64,000 nt of DNA from positions 21,784,513-21,848,512 of the forward strand of contig NC_064758.1 in assembly GCF_011397635.1 (NCBI RefSeq). Reading direction: 5' to 3'. The translations under genes and the position numbers were made by a program. Positions 34,860 through 47,995 of the stretch are shown in pieces. The notes under the pieces were generated by a model, which was not told the DNA's origin, did not search any database, and was given only the letters and a program-made list of their open reading frames with translations. Positions within the stretch are counted from its first letter, which is position 1. Each line of letters opens with the position of its first letter. The DNA comes from Epinephelus fuscoguttatus (lineage: Eukaryota > Chordata > Actinopteri > Perciformes > Serranidae).

Positions 34860-37800
34860 GTTTGTTTCACACTTGAAATATTGGCCCCATTGAAGCGCTC
34901 ATACTGCAGGCAAAAGGTGTGTAACACTAGCAACACTAGAAATTATTTCATCAATAGTCAAGTTATTTTTTAAGACCAATATGTTTGAGGAAAAAAAAGT
35001 AGAAAAGCAGTGTGGGTATTTGTCTATCAGTATTCCAGTTCAGCAGTTTGATGTAGGATGCAGTGAAGCAGTCAAACAAACTCGCCATTCTAGAAAGAAG
35101 AGATCATGGGCTGACGTCAGATCCCCCAGGGATAACTTGATCTCCAAAAACCATTTTGTATTGTTCCACACAGAGTTGAACTGTCTTACTGGGGGCCTCA
35201 AGCCCCCGTCACTGAGGATGCACATTATTCTAAAAGCAAACTAACAATGTCACGTTTTATTTTTGAGAATATGTATACCAGTGTTTAGACTTTTACATCA
35301 TCCTCTGTGATGCCCAGTAGTCAATATGTTTATACAACATGTGGGTAGCCAGTATCTGACCAGAGTTAAATCAGCTTTGCTCCGGTTTTATCCGCCCACG
35401 GTACCCCAGAGAACAACATCCACCTGGAGGGCCACATCAGACTGATTACTAACACCCCATCATGCAGACGGGGGAGGGCGCGCACACTTATCTGAGCTGA
35501 TAAAACCCTCAGAGCGACATTGTGCATCCTCACATATTTCAGCGATACTGCTGATCACAAATTATGTAAAAATTGTATTCAAATATGTGAGGCTGCGAGG
35601 AAAAGAGCGGTGATCCAAAATAGATTTTAGGGTGTGTTTAGTCTGTTTAAAACACAGTGATGGAGAGAACGAGTGGCAACCAAATGGTGATCTACATGCT
35701 CCATTAACTCCTTTAGAGTTATTAGAGCATGTAGATCTTAACACATTTCACCCCGCCTGACTTTAAACATATTCTGCAGCACTGAGGAACAAACACCTGA
35801 CCATTTCAGACACATTGAACACCCAATAAAACATTTCATTTAAAGAAATACATATACTACAACAAAGGTTTGAGTTTAGTAAACACTCCATGATTGAAAT
35901 CTACTTTTTCAGAGCTGACTGTAACACTAAAGAAGTTAATTTGGGATGGCTTGCTGGGAGTCCTGGGACAGCCAGGATACACCAACCAGTGACGGTAACT
36001 GGTTTGTGCTGTTTGATTTCCCAGACTAATGCATCGCAATCCAAACAGACACAATTAGCACTCTCTGTTGGCTCCAGGTTGGCACTGTCATTCTCTGCAC
36101 ACACTGAGTCACTGATGAGTGCCGACGCTCCGGGCGGCTGTCTGTCTGGGGACACATAATAACACTGAACCTCAAAAACAGGAGCCAAGACTGTAATAAA
36201 AATAAAAAACTGAGGAGAATATGGCCTCTTGCAGGCATCTGAGTGCTACAGTATCATTTCCTCGTCACTGCTATGATATGTTAAACCATGTTTTCTTTTT
36301 CAGCATGTTTCAGTTTTGTAGTGATTCAAGTAAACTTTCTACGCCTGACTGGAAAAATACAACGCTCCGCCTGAAGCCCACAGATGCTCGATGACTCTTT
36401 TCAGTGTCACACTTTTATTGTGAGAAAATCATGACTTCGAGTTACTGTTTTTTACTCACTTAACGACTGTGAGTAGTTTCATGTCATTGGACTGATTCAT
36501 CTGTTCATTTCTAATTATTGTAAAAATGTGTTGTTCCAGTGAAACTCCATGCTGAATGACTTTTTTGACATTTTGATTCTGCAGTTGTAGCGTCTGGTCG
36601 GTGGTGCAGTGAGGTGAGATGTCCTTGGTTGAGTCACAAATGGCCTACGGGGCTTTTGTGCTTTTCGCTGCGGCAAGACACGACCTTTGTTATAAGGACA
36701 CACAGCTCAGAACCACTCAAATGGATCCGGTGGACCAGGAATACAGGAGGAGACACAATACATGAACACCTGTACTATATAATTAAATCCAATACTACAG
36801 GCCTGGCACAAACATTCAAAACTGTTTCAGAGAGGTGGGATTTTTCTCTGCAGTGATTTCGTATGCTCTGTGGCTAGTGTGTCAGCATGAAGTGTTTCTG
36901 TTATTTTGTATCCTTCCCCTGTATGTACACAGACGGACTAAACAACATAACAATGACTTTATTGCCTGTAAGAATCAAATTAACACCTTTAAACCCATTA
37001 TTTTTAAAGAAGCACATAAGAAATACATTAATGCATTGTGAAACGAAAGCATGAAACATGAACAGAGTGGTGCCATGAAAGCATTTGAGGGGTGTTCAAC
37101 ATTCAAGGTTTTCTGATTTGCAATACGTTTGCAAATTAGAAAAAAAAATATCTCAGGCACAAACAAGTTTATACTGTCTCCACGGAAACATGATGACAAA
37201 CCACTGTATTTTCATTTCATCAGTTCATTCATCATCAGCCTGTTTAGAAATCTGAAAGAGTGAAATGAGAAGACTGACACCACACTTGTACAGCAAAGAC
37301 AATTCTATTGCCAGCAGCTGGTTAGTTTAGCGTAGTATAAAAACTGGAAAAAATAGAGCATGAAAACATAAAACTATAGTTTTATGGCTGCATTATTTCT
37401 TTGCAGGTACCTGGATTCAAAGAGAGAGTCCAGTGTAAGCTTTGATTTGCTCCCTGAACTCAATAAGGCTTGACCCGACCTGCTGGGGTCGGGCCAAGCC
37501 ATCATTTCTTAACATTCCCTGAGGCTTGAATTGGGTTGGGTTTGCACCAGTTTCTCGGTGTTAGAGCATTCTATTTCTGTAGAAATTAATGAATGGTTAA
37601 TTTTCACTTTCACTGTGCCCTGCTGCTCTGCCTCCTCACACAGAGTGCTTAGAGAATGCTCTGCTCTGAACTGAATGGTATTCCTATGTTCCAACAGTGA
37701 TCCGAAATAACGAAAGGCCCAGCGTGTGCGCTCTGTTTGGAGTAACTAATGCACCCTTTGTCACAAATTTATTTTACCGCTTGTTGACTGGACTGGTAAT

Positions 37801-37884
37801 AAATGTTTTACTACTAATGATTTCAGTGGAAACTTTGGATATTAATTGGGCACGGGCCCAAATCTTCGAGTCAGGCTTGAAAGG
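34860..37884. other. intergenic, no gene seen
   Basis: No coding exon, RNA gene or clear repeat is recognised. Open frames here are short and without family resemblance. Confidence 0.55.
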
Positions 37885-38150
37885 AAACATAGACTGTAAA
37901 AGAATGGACGTAGCTAGTTGATGTCACGCATTGGTTTGTAGACTCCTGTTCTGAAGGTTCAAGTTTGACATTTTGGGTGCCGCCATCTTGGTTATTTTGG
38001 AGCCAGAGGTGACCATATTTAGAAGAGCGGGTGGAGCTGTGGAGGAATGAAGAGTGGATCTGACTCTCAGACTGTAGCGACGCCTCGCAGACAGCCTGTC
38101 ACTCAAGTGGCCCCGCCTGTAATTATGCGTAGCTTTAAGCCTTAATAAAA
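37885..38150 (-). repeat. dispersed repeat family A, copy 3
   Basis: Reverse complement contains GAGTGACAGGCTGTCTGCGA, GAGTCAGATCCACTCTTCAT, CCACAGCTCCACCCGCTCTT, ATATGGTCACCTCTGGCTCC, CCAAGATGGCGGCACC and ACAAACCAATGCGTGACATC, the same order as copy 1 at 5290-5500. Confidence 0.8.
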
Positions 38151-38689
38151 TGTAAATGGATGAATGCTATAACAATACATCCTAAATGTTGAAATTGGCT
38201 ATAGAGGGGTGCAGGGGTGACGTTTTTCTGTAGACCGACACAGAAGTTAGCCTCGCCCTGGTTCTGTGGGGTTTTTTTCATTGGATTTTGGATTATTGCA
38301 GAAAATAACCTTGGTGGCAAACGAAAGTTAATGATCCCTAAAGGTTTTCTTCAGCAAGATAATCTTCACAAATGAACACCACTTTTATGATTTTTTAAGC
38401 CTAAATGCAATCACCAGAAATCGTTAGGTAATGTTAGGCTATAAAAAAAAACAACAACACGGCTGTAAAGCTGTGTTCAGCATGATGACTTTGTGTAGTG
38501 TTATTTAGCCACTTGTTAGCAACCGCCTTTTTTAAGACGCATAAAAGCTTCAGAATTCACGAATGGGATATTTAATGTATTTTATGTCACAGAACACAAT
38601 GTGAAAATCTCTTATGCTTCTGTAACCAGAGACCTTATTTCAGTCATCTAACCAAAAACCCATTGACTTCAAGATTAGGAAACTGGGAG

Positions 38690-38800
38690 TGGTAAAATGC
38701 TAACTCATCATTTGTGGAGCACCCCATTGAGATCAAACCCTGTTTCCACTGTTTATGCTAAGCTAAGCTAATTGTTAGCTATCATGCTACAAGTGATCAC
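38690..38800 (+). repeat. fragment of 'gctaagctaagctaa' teleost repeat
   Basis: Contains CCTGTTTCCACTGTTTATGC followed by TAAGCTAAGCTAATTGTTAG; related to 44755-45110 and 8655-8740. Confidence 0.5.
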
Positions 38801-40155
38801 TCCTACGCTTGGCAAGAAACTAATTAAGAGTATTTCCAAAAGTGCTGAACAATTGCTTTAAAGCCTGTACATGTTGCATCACCACCTTCTCTCTCTCTAA
38901 GTCCTGAGAAGCATATTAATTTATAATTCAACAGTTAATCCTTCGTGCAACAACATGCGTTTATGGTTTGGATGTTCATTTCTGTCACATGTAGTTAAAA
39001 AGATACAAACAGCAGACTCAAAGGATGTCCCACTGCCGCAGTGTAATTTTCACAAAAACCAATCAGTGCAGTCAGTCAGCTGATTAATGGCTGTATCATC
39101 AAACAGAACCAAGGCCGAGGCCTTCACATCCCCTAACCCCCACTCGTCATACATCACAAGTCTCCACTGATAAGGACGGCACATTTACATTTATATTCAG
39201 GACCCTCTTTCCCTCCTCACTCGCATCAGGAATCTGGTACTCAGCAGTATTAGATGTTACATCAATATTCACCATAAATATGAGCACTCAGAGCCTGTTG
39301 ATGGAAGTGCATTTCCCGTCAGTGAGCATCTGCACAGTTGAGCCCAGATGCGACTTAGCCCACCTTTCAGTTTTTGGTTTATCCATTTTGATATTATGGG
39401 GGTGGGTGTAATCTGTAACTTTTTATTTTTCATAAGAGGATTATTTTCATTCTCTCTTCAGAGGAAATGTATAGTTACATAACAAAGGGCTCATTCTTTT
39501 TGTTTTTTTTTGCAAAAATACTTTTACTCCTCCTTTATTTTTACAAGATCATCTTATCATTTGTACGCAGTGTAATTAGTAACACAGAAATCCAACATCA
39601 TTTTAAAAGGTGGTGGTCAAATAAAAAGACAAAATGCAACTTAGTCTGCCTACTCACAAAACAATTTTTAATGTGAATACAGAGTTAAAGTTTGCATATG
39701 GACTCTGACCCTGTCTCTCCACACAGGCAAACATCAGCCTGCAGAGACTGGAGAGTGACGAACATGAGGGCTTAAGTTCTGAGTCTACAGGTGGATGCAG
39801 GGGTGGAGGATGGAAGGGATTATTGTGATACGCTGCAGTGAAACAAAACTAGGACCATCAGCACCAAGAACAGTTACTATGAAAATATTGTTGGTGGAGT
39901 CCACACCACAACTATTAAGGCACTGACAGTGGCGAATGACATCGTTGGGATCACTTTCAGAGCAACGGACGATAGAAACACAGAGCTAATCAGAATCCTG
40001 CAATCACAACATGAGGGCGTGCTTGGTGCCACTGTTTACAGGACATTATTGCTCATCAATGTGCTTACATCGTTATCGTTACAATTATCGTCCTTGGTGT
40101 GTAGAGTCTACATCCATGCTAGTGCCTATGTGAGGTCATATTTAGCACACTGTGT

Positions 40156-40198
40156 TCTGAGCTAAACACTATGGTCTGATGTTAGTGTTTAGCTCAGA
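40156..40198. repeat. short perfect hairpin (16-bp stem, 11-nt loop)
   Basis: TCTGAGCTAAACACTA and its exact reverse complement TAGTGTTTAGCTCAGA, separated by TGGTCTGATGT. Too short for a pre-miRNA. Confidence 0.85.
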
Positions 40199-40404
40199 TG
40201 TTTTTAAGATGTAATGCTTAGGACATCACTCAATATCAGTTTAACTTTTTAATCCTACCACATGGACATTTCAGTCAAGACACCTTTCTTCTGCACCTGA
40301 TGACATTGCCGGAACACAAGCTGAAGAAGGACGTCTTGCATGAATCGTTCATGTGGCAATATTAGAAAAAAAAATTGCTGTCCTTGGCTTTTCTATATTT
40401 ATTA

Positions 40405-40570
40405 AGGTAAGGTAAGGTAAGGTAAACTTTATTGTCCCCTAAGGGAAATTCATCTTGGGCACAGTGCTACATTTCATTGCTTCACAGGACAAGATAAAAA
40501 CATCATCACAGGGACACATCATTACAATGACAGTTCTATCACATAAAACAGACATGGACTACATTTAACA
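40405..40570 (+). repeat. possible LINE 3' tail
   Basis: AAGGTAAGGTAAGGTAAAC then TTTATTGTCCCCTAAGGGAA ATTCAT resembles, inverted or direct, the conserved 3' ends of fish non-LTR elements ('tttattgatccccaaggggaaattc'). No reverse-transcriptase frame is nearby. Confidence 0.4.
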
Positions 40571-41135
40571 ATCACAGCACAGAAACATACAGAGACGTCT
40601 AAAGTGCAAGAAAAAGTGCTGAGTGCTAAAGTGCTGTGTGTTTAATGTATGTTGCTCGTTGCTCTATTGCACTAGTTTTTAACATTGTTCAACAGCTTAA
40701 TGGAGGCTGGAACAAATGATTATTTGAGGTGGTTCACATTAAGGAGCCAGCACGCAGTCTTCAAGGTCTAATCATGAGTCGAGTGCATTGTCTTATTTTC
40801 AGGTATATTGATTACCATGTTTGTCATGTTTTCTTTGCATGTTATCATTTGCTGATTAGCATAAAAAACAAAGTAGCCTACAGCTGAGGCCAGTGGGAAT
40901 AATGATAATATTATTCATATAGCACTATCCAAATTAGTGATTACAAAGTACAAAGAGAAACCACAAAGCAATAAAATAAATACAATTATAAATAAATAAA
41001 ATAATGACCTAATAGAATGTTGACCTGAAAGGAATAAATAGTGAAGGGATCAGACTAAATTATCCTGAGGGACCAATGTATGTACAAAATTCCATGGCAT
41101 TCAGCCAGTACTTACTGGGATATTTTAGTCTAGAC

Positions 41136-41424
41136 CAGTGGTTTTCAAACTTTTTGTACCAAAGGCACACCAGTATTTATATCTGTGCACAACAGCTTTT
41201 ATAAAGTGGGTTATCACACTTAGCATGACATAAGACAATAAAATAAGAAAAAATAAGATAGGTAGCTTTTGTGATACTGTCTACTTTGGGTGGTAGGTCG
41301 TCTTCGCTGGTGCTTTATTGTAATTTGCTCCATACAATGAAGTGATCCATCGTCCCACTCACGACTTTATCCTTTTAAATGTTACCACCCTCACACTGGC
41401 TGCCAATCAAGGCTTATCATGAGT

Positions 41425-41500
<76 letters not shown>

Positions 41501-41731
41501 AGAACGGCGACAAATAGGTTCTCCATTAAATTTAAATGAAATGAAATTAAAATGTCTAGCTAGAGTTTGCCTCTTTATCAGGAAATAGGTGCACACAACA
41601 TACTGATACAGTCATTTGAAAATGTAATCATAGCTTTTTGTATAGGCCCAGTTGAATATTGCAGTAATAATGTGTGGTTATCACAAAATTTCACAGCACG
41701 CCTGGATTGGCAAACCATTTGAGAGCCACTG
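41136..41731. mobile_element. 596-bp hAT-type MITE carrying a (CA)n microsatellite
   Basis: Ends CAGTGGTTTTCAAACTTTTT and, reverse complemented, CAGTGGCTCTCAAATGGTTT are typical hAT termini. The 8-bp flanks are GTCTAGAC (41128-41135) and GTCCAGAC (41732-41739), seven of eight identical, as expected for a hAT target duplication. There is no transposase. The CA run at 41427-41497 lies in the interior. Confidence 0.85.
41427..41497 (+). repeat. (CA)n microsatellite, 71 bp
   Basis: The longest uninterrupted dinucleotide run in the window, about 35 units, inside the hAT MITE; likely polymorphic. Confidence 0.98.
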
Positions 41732-42913
41732 GTCCAGACTGATTGACCAATTAACATTTCCATCCCTAGAGCACACTGCTGGCAAAAAGATGATGCTTAA
41801 AATCTAATGAGAAAAATAATTCAAAATGTTTCCATTACACTTCTGTCTTACTTACATCTGTGACAGCTGGAATTAAACTATTTCATTTCACATTTTTCAC
41901 TTGTTTTGAAGAACACAAAACTGTGACTAATGAGACTTATCACTGACATGTCAGAAACTGAATTTTATATGGTAATACTTTCATGCCAGGCAGTTCAATG
42001 ACGTCAGTTTCAGAACAGCTTAAAGGCCACAGAGTGATCAGTGAAATAAAGACTTATTGTGTGTTAATATCACGCCGCACGGCCTATTCTCTCTGGTTTG
42101 ACAGCTGATGAAAAAGCATTACTCACGCTAACTGCACAAATGAGCATTAGGTGACAGAAATAGTCATGACATACATATTTATGAGAACATTACAGGTCTG
42201 CTAAAGTGAAACAACAACTTGCCATGCCATGAGTTTGTGATCTTTTCACTCAGTCTCATCAAATCAAATCAGTTTTATCAGTGATGCTGCTGACGGTCAT
42301 TCTTCTAGAAACCAGCTCTGACGAGACAACTGAAACAAACACCATCAGCCCCATGGATGTATAAAGAGAACTGGATACGGTGTTAAAGGTGTGTTTGTTA
42401 TTTCATATAGAAGTTGCTCAGTGGCACATTATGTAAAAAGAGTTGAAGTGCCAAGTATGAAATTACCCGTATCTTCCATGTCCATGCCTAAAGAGCAAGC
42501 ACACTAGCATTTCGAACTCACTCACATTAATGACAGTTCATAATAACTCTGGATTCAGATATTTGTGGATTTTACAACTTTCGGGGCACGGTTTAAATAA
42601 GGGCTATCTATGTGTTTGTAAGTTAACGTACCTCCAAATTATCTGCTGATTTACTGATATCTTTTTCAATGAAGGTCAATGGGAAAAGGTCTGTTTAGGC
42701 CCAGTGGAATCACGTGATGAAGTCAGAAGTTGTACGTCTAATTGTTCAGCAATTATCTCAAATTGGCTATAAGCCCCGCGCTGTTCCTGGGGGCTTGATT
42801 AGCACCAGGTAAAGACTGCTGTCAGACACGAACACTGACACTCTTCATTTTCAGCACGACGACATTTGATTCCTCAGATGATCCATTCTGTTTGAACCAA
42901 TCCAACCGCATCC

Positions 42914-43516
42914 TGTCATGATCCTGGTTTTTGTTTAAATTGTGTTACTGTCATCAGTTCAAGAAGGGCCCCAAATGCACAACAGTAGGCAGATGGATAT
43001 AGAACAAAAGGCCAGCTTTGATAAAGCTGATCAAAAAAACCCATCCAAAACAGACAGGTAACTCAAAGTTCAAAAGAAGTAAGAACCAAAACTAAACTTA
43101 AAACCAACCAGGATAACATGATGAACGCAGGTAAGAACTCAGGAGACCAGGCAGGAAACAACACCATGAACACAAGGACGAACACAGACAAACAGCCCAA
43201 AGGGAAACACACAGGTATATATGCAGAGACGATTAATCACGAGAACGAGACACTGCTGGAGCAGGAGGTCACGGGCAAAAGGAGGGAAATGGGGACTGGC
43301 CTACAACAAGGGTGTGGTTGGCAACACTAGGGTGGAGCAAACAAGACTAATACAGATCAGGTGTGAAGGGAAGACACAAAGACTGATATTAAACTAGACA
43401 TGATGCATGAGGAGAGAATATACAAAATAAATCAGGAAATAGATAAAACATGAATGAAACATGAAAACCCAAATCAAAGTCCACAAGATAACTGAATATA
43501 AACCAGGATCATGACA
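42914..43516. mobile_element. 603-bp non-autonomous DNA transposon, class uncertain
   Basis: Inverted ends TGTCATGATCCTGGTTTTTG and, reverse complemented, TGTCATGATCCTGGTTTATA. The interior is purine-rich on the plus strand (many AAC/GAA words). I recall this terminal sequence from abundant teleost repeats. No clear target duplication could be read. Confidence 0.7.
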
Positions 43517-44284
43517 CTTCCAATCAAGTTGCAGGAGAGAATCATGAGGAACTAACATTACGTTACCGAGCACTGGTTTGAAACAAGACAATTTTTTAAT
43601 GATGGCTGGACTGGGTATGAAACGCAAGAGGACTTTTTATTTGAAATAGGAAGTTGTAGGATTCACTCAGTCACAGACTTTCACAGATGCTTTTGCAGCC
43701 CCAGCTCTAATATTGCTGTCCAAAGAAATTCATGGAAATATATTTTAAGATGAAAAACAGTACACTTTGACAGAGTCACACAGCAGAGGGGACCTGCTTT
43801 CTTTGGAGCTGTACCCACAGATCATTTAACAAACCCTCGCTTCTTCAGCTCCAGCCAGTGATGTACACCCTTGCATGACTGGTGGAGGTCACACAGCCAT
43901 CGCACTATAATGGCATGTGATAGTTTCTTAATGAATGAACAGCAGCCATAAACAGGACAGCTGTACAGGCCTTTAAGGACGACATGGCAAACTATAACAG
44001 CAGTCAATACACAGTATGGCTGAAAACAAACAACCCCCTGAGGATATAATACAGGCTTGTCAGCGCAAAACGCCAACACTCACATCATCACTCACTCTGA
44101 CCAATAGGGTAACTCCATCACTCACAGGCTGCAGTCAAGACAAAAACTATGCCAAAGATAATTTCATTCATGTACAAAAACTATACAGTCGTCAACAAAA
44201 AACAAATAACAGTGGGTTATGTAAAACGTGCAGGTTATATTATTACTGTTACTATTAATAAATTATTACCCAGTTGTTAAAACT

Positions 44285-44402
44285 ACATTACATGTGACTT
44301 GTTCAGGACTCGAAACTCAAAGTGTAGGACTTCGCAACTGACTCAAAACTTGAGTGCAAAGACTTGCAACTGAGGCTACTTGTGACTTGGTCCCAGCTCT
44401 GG
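44285..44402. repeat. 'gacttg' dispersed repeat fragment
   Basis: Repeated GACTTG, GACTCGAAACTC and ACTTGTGACTTGGTCCCAGC words match a multicopy teleost repeat I recall. Truncated. Confidence 0.5.
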
Positions 44403-44754
44403 TATGTACAGAAGCTGTTTTACTCTCAGCCATCATGTTTCCTCTCCACTGCCATCCTGCTCGTGTCTTCTGTCCTCATTAGAGCCAGAGAGAGCTGAGT
44501 CCTGCAGGCGGGATGTTGTGAAATCCAGACAGATGCTGCACAGTTAATAATGCAAGCCAGCTGTCAGCATTCACAAGGGTGAGAAACTGGAAATCAGCCA
44601 AGCAGCCTGCAAGCTAGTCGGGCACTCAGACATGATGGTTCAACAACCTAAAACACATTTTGACTTCTGCCACAGCAGCAAACGTACAAGTTTACAGTAT
44701 ACTGCATTTCTTTTTTCACTGCAGACTGCAAAATACAAAAACATAGGAAAGAGC

Positions 44755-45110
44755 AATTGCTGATTATTTTGAGAAATATACTTAATTGCTTTCTTGCCAG
44801 GAGTTAGATAAGAAGATTGATATCACTCCCATGTTTGTCTGTTAAATACAAAGCTACAACGAGTAGTTAGCTTAGCCTAGTACAACAACTGTAAACGGGG
44901 GGAAACAGTTAGCTAACAGCTTTGTGATTAGTTTTTTGCACAGATGTAAAAAAAAAAAAAAAAGATAAAACTGGCAAGTGGATTTTGTTTTGCTTGGACA
45001 GAGCCAGGCTTGCTGTTTACCATGTTTCCTGTTTCTGTGCTAAGCTAAGCTAGGCTAAGATAAGCTAACCACCTACTGGTTGTAGCATTTTATGTTAGAG
45101 ACAAACATGA
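44755..45110 (+). repeat. teleost 'gagccaggct...gctaagctaagcta' repeat, longest copy
   Basis: Contains GTTAGCTTAGCCTAGTACAA, GACAGAGCCAGGCTTGCTGT, TTTCCTGTTTCTGTGCTAAG and CTAAGCTAGGCTAAGATAAG. Fragments of the same family lie at 8655 and 38690. Confidence 0.6.
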
Positions 45111-45932
45111 GACAGGCATCAATCTTGTCATCTAATGCTGCAATCCATTGTACTCTGAACTTAGGGAAACACAGACAACACGGAAAAGTGCTATGAAACA
45201 GTCATTTAAGTCAGAATTCCAGGTTGGAAAGCCCAATTTCGCCAACATAAACACACATGATGTCAGAGCAACATGGTGGCAAACAGTGAACCGACCTACT
45301 TTATATGGTGTTGGTAGTTTTGTGTTGTAAGCTGTGCTGCAACAAGATTGTAGCTGTCAAGTTGATCTGTGCTTGACAGAAATCTTTGCAAGCATGCATA
45401 TCTCCATCTCTGTCTTCACAAAACAAAGGAACACAATAACTTTATGCCATTGGCTGTGGTGGTTCACACTATTTCGCAAAGTACCCTTTCCCCAATTTTG
45501 AGTTGTTGTATTTTATTTTCATGACCAAAGACAGGGAAGATGGTTGACTTATTTTATATGCAGTTTATCTTCGCTGTGGTAAGTGATGTAGGTTGTCTGT
45601 AGATGCTTGTGAAGCTCAGAGACTTGACATACAAACATCAGTTTTCTAAAGAGATTAACTAGGATGCATTTAGATCGTAAGGCTGGAAAGCTGATTTGGA
45701 ATTATTGACTTTCCAAAATGACGAACTATTCTTTTGAGTCACTGCAGCAATCATCAGGTGGCACATGCCAAAAATATATATATATATCTGCACATTACAA
45801 TCTGTTTCCCAGCTCCTCTTTTATTCTTTACTATCATATATTAATACAAGAGAAGATTAGCATTGAGGATTATTTTTATCCTCTACGGTATCTGACAGTA
45901 ATCTCCATGCTATAATTGGCCTCAGTTCAAAC

Positions 45933-46424
45933 TAGAGTTGTACCGATACCGATACCAGTATCGGAAATGCCTCCGATACTGCCTAATATGTGGTATCGGG
46001 TATCAGCGAGTACAGCCTATGACCAATCCGATACCACATAATGCCTCACGTCATTACACATACGCACGCTACAGGCAAACGAAACGGGAGTGGAGCGGAG
46101 TTTAAAAAGCATTCTACTGTAGCCTTTAAAATGGCTTTTTTACCAAATTGTGTGGCTGCTCTTTGACCTGTGTCTTGATCTGTGTCAACACTGCATAATA
46201 ATAAAAATAATAATAAAAAAGTTTTATGGCATTCATTCTACCATTATGTATTAATTTCTTAATATTTTACATAGAGTTTTAGGAGTTGAGACACAACAAT
46301 TCATATCCCATCCATTTTTATTTTACGCACTGGTATCAGATCGGTACTCGGTATTGGCAGATACCTAAGGTTCAGGGATCGGAATTGGTATCGAGAAGGA
46401 AAAAGTGGTATCGGTACATCTCTA
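45933..46424. mobile_element. 492-bp hAT-type MITE with exact 8-bp target duplication
   Basis: Exact direct repeats GTTCAAAC at 45925-45932 and 46425-46432. The ends are TAGAGTTGTACCGATACCGA and, reverse complemented, TAGAGATGTACCGATACCAC. The subterminal region is full of CCGATAC/GTATCGG words. The 8-bp duplication and T/CAGAG termini fit the hAT superfamily. Non-coding. Confidence 0.9.
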
Positions 46425-46432
46425 GTTCAAAC

Positions 46433-47630
46433 ACTGCCTACCAGGAACACATTAAAAAAAGTGTCATCTGTGTAATTATATCTGTTTTCTTCTGGCTTTA
46501 CTGACCTTTATTGCATATGATCAATGACATTATCTCCTCTTTGTCAAATGAAGTGACTATGCTTTGACTGACAGTATGACAACATGTTGTTGTGTGTGAC
46601 CATTATTGCTAAAATATTTTTCAAACTAATCATTTATTAACATTAAAATAAAATTGCTATATAATTATTATCTGCTTATACCCCATAGGGATACCATGTT
46701 TTTTTTTTGTTGTTTTTTTTCAATAACAAAAAAATAAGAAGCTTAACTCAAAGCCTTTCAAATGTGATTCAAGCTTTAGCACAAATTACAAAATGACGGT
46801 ACAATAATACAGTATTCAGGGACTGGACAATAAACAGCGTAGGTTTGCATGTTAATTGTGGGGTGTCAAATCTTTTAAACTACAGGATATCTATTTCTGA
46901 CAACATACAGGAACTAAAACATCTTTCTCTGTGTGTTTAAAGCCGAATCAGAAGTAAAAATAAACTTAGAAGTGGAAATCCATTAACAAGGAAAGGACAG
47001 TCAAGTGCTCAAGGGCAGCACATCTTCTAAGATTCACAATGTTTTTCCTGTGTATTTGTTCAAGAGAAAGAGTTTTATTTGTACTTGTCACCGAGCACAC
47101 TGCTCTGTGGTAATGACAGCAGAAACAGGATGGAATTGTAATAATGACCCTGCATTAAACCCCGGTTTCCCAGAAAATGTCCACACACTACAGAGAGCAG
47201 AGGGCTGTGATTAATAGAGGCAACAGCAAGAGAAGTAGAGCCTTTTAAATCCCTTAAAGCTTGCCACAAGGCTGTTCCCAAAGCTGAAGATTATTACAGA
47301 CTGACAGAGGCACGAAACAAATCTGTTTAATTTACAGTAGAGCTCTTTAGAGCTCTTGTGAGCGGGTTATTTCTCTTGATTGTGGTTTTGTTTGCAGTGT
47401 GTAGGACGCCCCAGGACCATGGATAGCCATTATCATGACATGGATGTCAGACACCAAATCTGATTGTACTAGAGTTGCAGTAGCATTGTTCCAAATGAGT
47501 CACCCGATGCCTCTGAAGGACAAAGGAACCTCAATTTAATCACAAAATAAAGAAGACCAGAACAAAAAGAACAGGAAGAAGTATTCACAGGTGTAAAATG
47601 TAATATTACCCAACCCAACTGCAAGATTTC
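46433..47630. other. intergenic, nothing recognised
   Basis: AT-rich sequence with short T and A tracts near 46700. No gene or repeat structure seen. Confidence 0.55.
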
Positions 47631-47995
47631 AGTTGGTGAAAATGTAGTTAGGTTTAGGCACAAAAATCATTTGGATATGGTAAGAAAAGACCATGTTTTG
47701 GCTGAAAACACTCACGTTTGGTGGTACAAAAGCTGCTGGAAAAGCAAGTACGGGTCAGTAAAATAACACCCAAGTCTGGTAGGTCAAACAGCCCTGGGAA
47801 ACAACGCGATGTGCCACTAAAAACACCCAGGTTCAGTAAAATAACACCCAGGTTCGATGCTGCAAACACTGGGGAAAACGCCATGAAGGATCGCCACAAA
47901 ACAACAGATGTTGGTTTTGAACAGTGGTCTGCAGCTTGGCAGGTGTCCTGCATAAGCGTCACAGGAACCACCATTCCCTCCACCTTCACTTGACA
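47630..47995 (+). repeat. dispersed repeat family D, copy 1
   Basis: GTTAGGTTTAGGCACAAAAA, GACCATGTTTTGGCTGAAAA and GGTGGTACAAAAGCTGCTGG occur in the same order as at 53490-53660. Internally AAATAACACCCA(R)G recurs. Open frames through it on both strands are by-products. Confidence 0.65.

Noticed and set aside
40156..40198. microRNA precursor
   Set aside because: The hairpin is only 43 nt, too short for Drosha processing.
41427..41497. CRISPR-like or other direct-repeat array
   Set aside because: It is a plain CA microsatellite; no spacer structure occurs anywhere in the window.
47654..47993. 111- and 91-codon frames on opposite strands
   Set aside because: Both lie in dispersed repeat family D and have parallels in the copy at 53494-53815.
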